A DNA stretch of 8,490 nt from Fredericiella sp038205395 (lineage in GTDB: Bacteria; Chloroflexota; Anaerolineae; Caldilineales; Caldilineaceae): NCBI GenBank assembly GCA_038205395.1, contig JBBRBX010000173.1:1-8490 (forward strand). The letters run 5' to 3'. Both the position numbers and the translations under genes were made by a program. The notes below the pieces were generated by a model that ran no database searches, was not told the origin of the DNA, and saw only the letters and a program-made list of their open reading frames with translations. Positions 4,841 to 8,490 of this stretch are shown one piece after another (position 1 is the stretch's first letter; each line of letters begins with the position of its first letter).

Positions 4841-5513
4841 CTTCATCATTCGCAAGACCTGCAGCCGTTGGGGCTTCTGGGTTTTCCGGCGTTACGTTCT
4901 GCGGTGGTCGGCGCACGGCTTCCCCCGGCTCATCCGGCGTAGTCCGCTCCACCTCCACCACCTCGCGGCGCAGCGTCACGGTCTGCGGGGCGTTGGCGGC
5001 GGTCCGCTGTTTCGTAATGTGCACCTCTTCGCGCAGGAGCAGGCGCTTCTCGACCACCAGCACTTCCTCGAGCACAGGCACGATGAGCACGTCGTTCTCT
5101 TCCCGTATCTGCGGGGCCGCCCCTTTGACCAGGCGGTTGACCGCGATGCGTTCGACCGTGGCCGTTTCGGTCACCAGGTCAGCATCCACCGTCTCCTCGC
5201 GTGTCTCGACGCGTTTGTGGATCCGCACAACGCCGCGCGCAAACTGCTCGGTGCGCACGACCGCCTCTTCCGCCGCCAGCGGGATCACCAGGTCATCCCC
5301 CTCTGCCGCTGAGAAGAGCGCCGGCGCCAGGTGATAGACGCCCTCTTCCTGTTCAGACAGCGACTGTGGCGGCACGGCCATCCACTGGCCATCCGCAAAG
5401 CGAACGATCAGCAGCAGCTCTCCGTCATCGTCCGTGGTGGTAATCACCTGGCCCGCCGTGCCGTCCGCGCGTAGGATTGACGCTTCCTGCAAACTATCCG
5501 GTATCTTCTGCAA
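4827..5513 (-). CDS. PRC-barrel-like plus DUF2382 stress protein
   Basis: About 228 residues from a probable TTG start at 5513, with an AGGGG site about 9 nt upstream. The frame stays open to an ATG at 5678, but those 55 residues look non-coding (pyrimidine-tract translation, Cys/Trp/Pro mix). Residues 10-55 resemble the small beta-barrel that often precedes DUF2382 (ASILRADGTAGQVI...LLLIVRFADGQWMAVPPQSL). Residues 70-195 hold two DUF2382 half-repeats: IPLAAEEAVVRTEQFARGVVR with VERIAVNRLV, then VPVLEEVLVVEKRLLLREEVH with VTLRREVVEVERT. The C-tail is Pro/Glu/Asn-rich and disordered. It is soluble and is the first gene of the minus-strand operon. DUF2382 assignment is firm; the start is not. 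Confidence 0.8.
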   Translation of the reverse strand: MQKIPDSLQEASILRADGTAGQVITTTDDDGELLLIVRFADGQWMAVPPQSLSEQEEGVYHLAPALFSAAEGDDLVIPLAAEEAVVRTEQFARGVVRIHKRVETREETVDADLVTETATVERIAVNRLVKGAAPQIREENDVLIVPVLEEVLVVEKRLLLREEVHITKQRTAANAPQTVTLRREVVEVERTTPDEPGEAVRRPPQNVTPENPEAPTAAGLANDEGNNR

Positions 5514-5707
5514 CGTTTTTCGCCCCTGGCCTGAACTGTGTAGCCTGAACCCCCCGTTGTCGCCCTTCGGCTTGCGCCCGCCTGTCGCTTCCTTCCCTGC
5601 CGGACGGGTGCACAACCAGCATGCCCCAGGTTGCAGCGGTTGAGAATAGAAAGAGACTAGGAAGAAAGACATAGACAAGAGTACAAAGTGTGCGGGCCGG
5701 CATGTAG
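5514..5707. other. Non-coding leader of the stress operon, purine-biased
   Basis: No convincing gene on either strand. Positions 5640-5690 are almost pure A/G on the plus strand, hence a long C/T tract on the strand transcribed toward the DUF2382 operon. The 14-mer ggttgcagcggttg at 5629-5642 is shared with the repeat tail of the RepA-like gene. The operon promoter is expected here but no clean -35/-10 pair is visible. Confidence 0.45.
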
Positions 5708-5726
5708 GTCACGCTTGCAGCGTGAC
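5708..5726. repeat. 8-bp hairpin (REP-like) at the stress-operon/peptidase junction
   Basis: gtcacgct-tgc-agcgtgac is a perfect 8-bp stem with a 3-nt loop. It lies where the peptidase gene's missing front half should be. Only one copy is in this window, so whether it is a dispersed repeat cannot be judged here. Confidence 0.7.
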
Positions 5727-5792
5727 GGGTTTCTGAATTTTTGTCAGGCGGTGCAAAGAAACCTAACCGCTCACAATCGCCAAAGCCGTGCG

Positions 5793-6491
5793 ATGCTCCT
5801 CCGCCACACACTGGCCTGCATCAGTGCAGAGGGGGACACAGCCGCCTGGCTGCGCCAGGGAGAGTTGGAGGCGCAGACCGTTGCGTGTGCACCCTATGCC
5901 GCCGCACAGTTTAAACAAGCGCTGCAGCGAGTGCGCGCCTTAACTGTTCACCCTGTCGATCAGGTTCTTCCTGATGTGCAGCGTCTCTGTGCCGCGGCCG
6001 GCGTTGCCGTGGTGGTTGTGCCGGCGCTCAGCAAGAGCCGCGCCGGCGGGGCCACGCTCTGGCTATCGCCTACGAAAGCGATGCTGCTGCTCAGCCTGCG
6101 CTATCGCACCGATGATCATTTCTGGTTTTCGTTTTTTCACGAAGCGGGCCACATCCTCCTGCATGGCAAGCGGGATGTATTTCTGGACGCAGGCGACACC
6201 GTGCTTGAACAGGAAAATGGGGCAGCGCCGGCCGCCGCCGCCGCTAAAAAGGCGGCGAAAGAAAAAGCGGCGGACGCCTTTGCCGCCGAGTTGCTTATTC
6301 CGCAGGCCGCCCTGCGCGGCTTTGTCCAGGCGCAGCGGCCGCACATCAGCAAAGAAAGCATTCGCACCTTTGCCGTCCAGCAAGGCATTGCTCCCGGCAT
6401 CATCGTTGGCCGCCTGCAGCATGAGCAGCACTTGCCGTATACACACTGCAACGAGCTAAAAGAGATGGTAACGCTCTCTTCTGACCGTTAA
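5793..6491 (+). pseudogene. ImmA/IrrE metallopeptidase half of a HigA-type regulator, N-terminal HTH missing
   Basis: 232 residues from the ATG at 5793; the frame is open from 5688 but unlike the family there, and no ribosome site is visible. Full-length relatives have an N-terminal XRE helix-turn-helix followed by this zinc-peptidase domain and regulate toxin-antitoxin or mobile-element genes, so about the first third is absent. Visible family landmarks are AAWLRQGELEAQ (17-28), VRALT (47-51), LCAAAGVAVVVVPAL (65-79), GATLWLSPTKAMLLLSLRYRTDDHFWFSFFHEAGHILLHGKRDVF (86-130) with zinc motif HEAGH at 116-120, and ADAFAAELLIP (160-170). An Ala/Lys-rich expansion (144-160) precedes the last motif. 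The glutamate expected just before ADxFA (third zinc ligand in IrrE) appears to be Ala159. The missing front and probable lost ligand suggest decay, though an orphan domain protein cannot be excluded. Confidence 0.75.
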
Positions 6492-6605
6492 GCCGCCGCC
6501 GTGTGATCCGGCAGAGCAAATAAGCAAACAAAAAGCAATCGGCACGCGCTGTGCTGTGGGCTAGACCGTTGTACGACATCGTGATTATGCGCTATGGCAA
6601 GCCCC
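6492..6605. other. Short intergenic gap, no feature seen
   Basis: This stretch separates two converging gene remnants. Only weak 4-bp inverted repeats are visible, with no convincing terminator or gene. Confidence 0.4.
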
Positions 6606-7187
6606 TCAGCGTGTGGGCAGACCGGCCGACTGCAGCCCGCCTGCCGCTGCCCCCTCTGGGACAAGCGCCGCCGCGCCACAAGCCCCAGCCTCGCCGCCGT
6701 CCAGGCCGACGGTGTAGACATCCGTCCCGCTGGTGTAGATGCCGTAGAAGGGGCCGCCAAAGTCTTTGACCAGCCGCGTGCCGCCCGGCGTGCCGTCCGT
6801 GCGCCAGAGCTGGTCCACATAGAGGTTGTCGTCGGCGTCGACGCTAAAGTAGACGGCGCCGCCTGCTTCAGCGTCGGCGGCGACGATAAACGGCTCAGTC
6901 TCTTCCGGATAAGGATGGCCCACCCCATCCGGCAGCGCGGTCAACTGGGTGATCGTGCTGCCGTCCGAGACAAAGAACTGCCGGGTCTGGCCGCTGCTGG
7001 CGTAGAAATAGACCTGATCGCCCACAGCCGTCACATAATCCGGGTAAGAACTGCCGGAAGGGTTGAGATCCGCCACCAGCAGCGGCACAGGCGCATAGGC
7101 GGCGGCGGTGGCAAAAGGCAGCAGGCAGAGCAGGCCCGCCACCCACAGCCGGCGGCGAACCAAGAAAGACCCCATGTGCAGCAGCAT
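6606..7187 (-). CDS. Secreted ELWxxDGT-repeat protein, shortened
   Basis: 193 residues from the ATG at 7187; an AGGAG lies 11 nt upstream and a further ATG four codons later is possible. The N-terminus is a clear Sec signal (RRR at 11-13, then LWVAGLLCLLPFATAAAYA, cleavage near 32). The mature part carries beta-propeller-like ELWxxDGT repeats: LLVADLNPSGSSYP and QVYFYASS...QFFVSDGSTITQL (one repeat), then AVYFSVDADDNLYVDQLWRTDGTPGGTRLVKDF (second repeat, LWRTDGT at 128-134) and GTDVYTVGLDGG. Family members usually have many more repeats. Here the sequence becomes Ala/Gly-rich nonsense after residue 166 (EAGACGAAALVPEGAAAGG) and stops. A neighbouring frame reads GLWRGG at that point, hinting at a frameshift or truncation. 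It is probably a non-functional or minimal cell-surface protein. Confidence 0.65.
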   Translation of the reverse strand: MLLHMGSFLVRRRLWVAGLLCLLPFATAAAYAPVPLLVADLNPSGSSYPDYVTAVGDQVYFYASSGQTRQFFVSDGSTITQLTALPDGVGHPYPEETEPFIVAADAEAGGAVYFSVDADDNLYVDQLWRTDGTPGGTRLVKDFGGPFYGIYTSGTDVYTVGLDGGEAGACGAAALVPEGAAAGGLQSAGLPTR

Positions 7188-7389
7188 AGGATGCGATTCT
7201 CCTGAATGGAAGAAGGATTCCAATGTGACCGCCTTAGTGTAAACCTTCACAAACGGTTGGGCAAAAGAGGGATGCCTGTCCGCGCAACCGTGCCTCGCTC
7301 AGACCCCGCCGGCCTGGCTGCGCCGAATGCGGTGGACTGAGCCTGGCACATCCTGTCGCCGCCCATCCCGCCAGCCTCGGCGCATCCCC

Positions 7390-7562
7390 TTACGGGTCAG
7401 CCAACCGAGCGGGCGCCGAACAAGGAGAGAATGGGGCCGCCACCCCAATCCAAACATGTTGAGGGCAGCCATCAGCCGGATTTGCGTTTCCACTTCGGTT
7501 GGCGTCAAGTGCACCGCCTGCGCGAACCCTTCCGGCAGCGTTACCTGACCCTGGATACCCAC
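7390..7562 (-). pseudogene. UPF0175 antitoxin remnant
   Basis: Reading from about 7562, the protein QVTLPEGFAQAVHLTPTEVE and then TQIRLMAALNMFGLG strongly resembles the front half of UPF0175 proteins (VTLPxxVAxxLxLxPxEVExxIRLxxALxMFxLG). These are VapB-like antitoxins usually paired with a DUF3368 PIN-type toxin. After about 7443 the frame reads WRPHSLLVRRPL, unlike the family. A different frame gives VAAPFSPCSAPARLADP, a faint echo of the expected GxxSxGKAAELAGxP helix, ending at 7390. No toxin gene is recognisable on either side. Upstream, the same open frame runs back through a Rho-independent terminator, so no native start is preserved. This is best read as a frameshifted fragment. Confidence 0.5.
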
Positions 7563-7575
7563 CGCCCGCCCCCAC

Positions 7576-7596
7576 AAAAAAACCGCCTCACGGCGG
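7576..7596 (-). terminator. Rho-independent terminator of the VOC gene
   Basis: On the minus strand a CCGCC-gtga-GGCGG hairpin (7596-7583) is followed directly by seven T (7582-7576). It is 72 nt past the stop of the VOC gene and correctly oriented for it. The stem is short (5 bp) but GC-only with a tetraloop. Confidence 0.75.
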
Positions 7597-7667
7597 CGGA
7601 ACCTCACCTTACAATCATTCTGCGACTTAGTAAGTGCATCTAAGAACCGAGAGATAGAGTCGAGAAT

Positions 7668-8078
7668 TTATTTCGCTAAGTTAAGTTGCCATGATAGACC
7701 GTATTTATCAGAAATCCATCCGAATTTTTTGCTGAAGCCATAATTATCAAGAGGCATCATAACATTACCACCTTCAGAAAGTTCTTTAAAGAGCAATGCT
7801 AGTTCATCTTCAGTATCACATTCGACGAAGATTGATGTTGCTGGTGTAAACGCGAACTTATGATCCATGGGGTTTTCTGACACCATGTATTCTTGACCAT
7901 CTATGTTGAATGTTGCTCGTTTCACTAGCCCTTCGTTCCCACCTGGTTCATCTTTACCCCAACGTTCAATGCTTTTTATTTCTGAGTTTTTGAAAAGCGA
8001 GGTGTAAAACTTCATTGCCTCCTCAGCTTTGCCATACTGCTCTCCTACAAACATTAAAAAGGTTGTTGTCTTATTCAT
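7668..8078 (-). CDS. PhnB-like VOC family protein (3-dmu-9_3-mt type)
   Basis: 136 residues, complete. It resembles the PhnB/YjdN-like branch of the vicinal-oxygen-chelate superfamily (the 3-dmu-9_3-mt Pfam family). Landmarks are TFLMFVGEQYGKAEEAMKFY (6-25), LFKNSEIKSIERWGKDEPG, VKRATFNIDGQEYMVSE, FTPATSIFVECDTEDEL, the FKELSEGGNVMMPL block, and the C-terminal signature FGWISDKYGLSWQLNL. These are small dimeric beta-alpha-beta proteins; substrates are generally unknown, and demethylubiquinone methyltransferase activity should not be assumed. Codon use is strikingly AT-rich (AAA, GAA, TTT, third-position A/T) compared with every neighbour, which points to recent horizontal transfer. It has its own promoter and terminator, so it is monocistronic. 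No Shine-Dalgarno is visible. Confidence 0.9.
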   Translation of the reverse strand: MNKTTTFLMFVGEQYGKAEEAMKFYTSLFKNSEIKSIERWGKDEPGGNEGLVKRATFNIDGQEYMVSENPMDHKFAFTPATSIFVECDTEDELALLFKELSEGGNVMMPLDNYGFSKKFGWISDKYGLSWQLNLAK

Positions 8079-8084
8079 AGTAAA

Positions 8085-8113
8085 ATTTTAGCAAAGTTCA
8101 ATAGGCATGTCTA
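8085..8113 (-). promoter_or_regulatory. Sigma70-type promoter for the VOC gene, near-leaderless
   Basis: On the minus strand, TAGACA (8113-8108) and TAAAAT (8090-8085) are separated by exactly 17 bp. The -10 box ends 6 nt before the ATG at 8078, so the transcript would start at or very near the start codon. This agrees with the missing Shine-Dalgarno. The core of the -10 region, taaaatttta, is palindromic. Confidence 0.55.
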
Positions 8114-8240
8114 CGGTACGTTTCAATGCCCTGCCAGAGCGTGTCGCAGAATGTTGTAAGGTGGTGCAGAGCGAGATACCCTAGGCGGTGAAGCGACCGA
8201 CAAAGGCGTTATCGTACAGATAACTTTCACGCCGCCGCCT
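8114..8240. other. Intergenic gap, no supported feature
   Basis: Composition returns to GC-rich here. I see no gene, repeat or strong promoter pair in this stretch. Confidence 0.4.
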
Positions 8241-8490
8241 ATGCACACCAGTATAGCACAACCCACCCCTTTTTCGACAGCCAATTTTGGCGAAGCTGCC
8301 ATGACGCTGCTGCAAAGCTACCTGGCCGAAGCGGCGCAGGCGCAGCAGTGGGCGCAGGCGAACCCCCGACCACAGCACGCTGGGCCGCTTCTCCCTCTGG
8401 CTCTGCCGCCACCAGCCGCAGACCCTCTTCGCCATCCTCCTGCGCCAGATCGACGCGGAGTTCCCCCAGGAGCGGGCCAAGGTGCAGCTC
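8241..8490 (+). pseudogene. Unrecognised protein N-terminus with a one-base frameshift (3' partial)
   Basis: From the ATG at 8241 the frame gives MHTSIAQPTPFSTANFGEAA and then MTLLQSYLAEAAQAQQWAQANP, which is protein-like. At a run of five C (8363-8367) coding quality drops to a Pro/Arg/Ala string. One reading frame over, it resumes convincingly from 8368 as DHSTLGRFSLWLCRHQPQTL, FAILLRQIDAEFPQERAKVQL, and runs off the window. Four C instead of five would join the halves smoothly as ...ANPDHSTLG.... So either the gene is broken or the base count in the homopolymer is wrong. No clear ribosome site precedes 8241; the ATG at 8301 is an alternative. The protein is helical with alternating Leu/Gln/Ala. 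I do not recognise a family. Confidence 0.5.

Noticed and set aside
5514..5678. N-terminal extension of the DUF2382 gene to an ATG at 5678
   Set aside because: The added 55 residues translate a pyrimidine tract and an odd Cys/Trp/Pro mix with no resemblance to the family. A plausible TTG with a ribosome site exists at 5513.
6551..6655. Plus-strand peptide LYDIVIMRYGKPLSVWADR as a possible gene fragment
   Set aside because: It looks protein-like only over about 20 residues, then becomes Pro/Arg-rich. It overlaps the end of the minus-strand gene, and I can match no family.
8181..8480. 99-residue minus-strand open frame at the right edge
   Set aside because: It is opposite the more protein-like plus-strand segments and is Arg/Trp-rich. 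Its ending (YLYDNAFVGRFTA) is curious but unrecognised.

Overview
The window is GC-rich bacterial DNA. It has a partial gene at the left edge and a damaged gene fragment at the right edge. The gene mix is a RepA-like ATPase, a small CHC2/Toprim primase, DUF2382 stress proteins, a HigA-type ImmA/IrrE protein, an ELWxxDGT protein and a UPF0175 remnant. This, with the Ala/Gly-rich low-complexity linkers, fits an environmental Chloroflexota (Anaerolineae/Caldilineae-like) chromosome. That placement is an inference from gene content, because no rRNA or marker gene is present.

Region 1 (1-3123, plus strand) looks like the replication module of an integrated mobile element (plasmid, ICE or prophage). 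It holds a RepA/AAA_25-type ATPase whose Walker A lies left of the window, a roughly 280-base non-coding gap, a zinc-finger/Toprim primase and a small unrecognised protein. It ends in a strong hairpin at 3088-3123. The gap is the most striking part of the window. It begins with an AT-rich patch and continues with a nested palindrome of about 200 nt (1191-1391). An outer stem encloses satellite hairpins and a 75-nt cloverleaf with no unpaired bases between its arms. One more hairpin sits just before the primase ribosome-binding site. A replication origin or primase initiation site, a structured RNA, or a MITE-like insertion are all possible.

Region 2 (3132-5513, minus strand) is a probable three-gene stress operon. 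In transcription order it encodes a PRC-barrel-like/DUF2382 (YsnF/AvaK) protein, a YflT-DUF2382 protein with an aromatic C-terminal module, and a one-pass membrane protein. It converges on region 1 and shares the 3088-3123 hairpin.

Region 3 (5690-7600) is a stretch of decaying accessory genes. It holds the C-terminal metallopeptidase half of a HigA/ImmA-IrrE protein without its DNA-binding half, a shortened secreted ELWxxDGT-repeat protein, and the front of a UPF0175 antitoxin that loses its frame.

Region 4 (7576-8113, minus strand) is an intact, distinctly AT-richer PhnB-like VOC gene with its own promoter and Rho-independent terminator, probably a recent horizontal acquisition. The right edge (8241-8490, plus strand) is the start of an unrecognised protein interrupted by a one-base frameshift in a run of five C.
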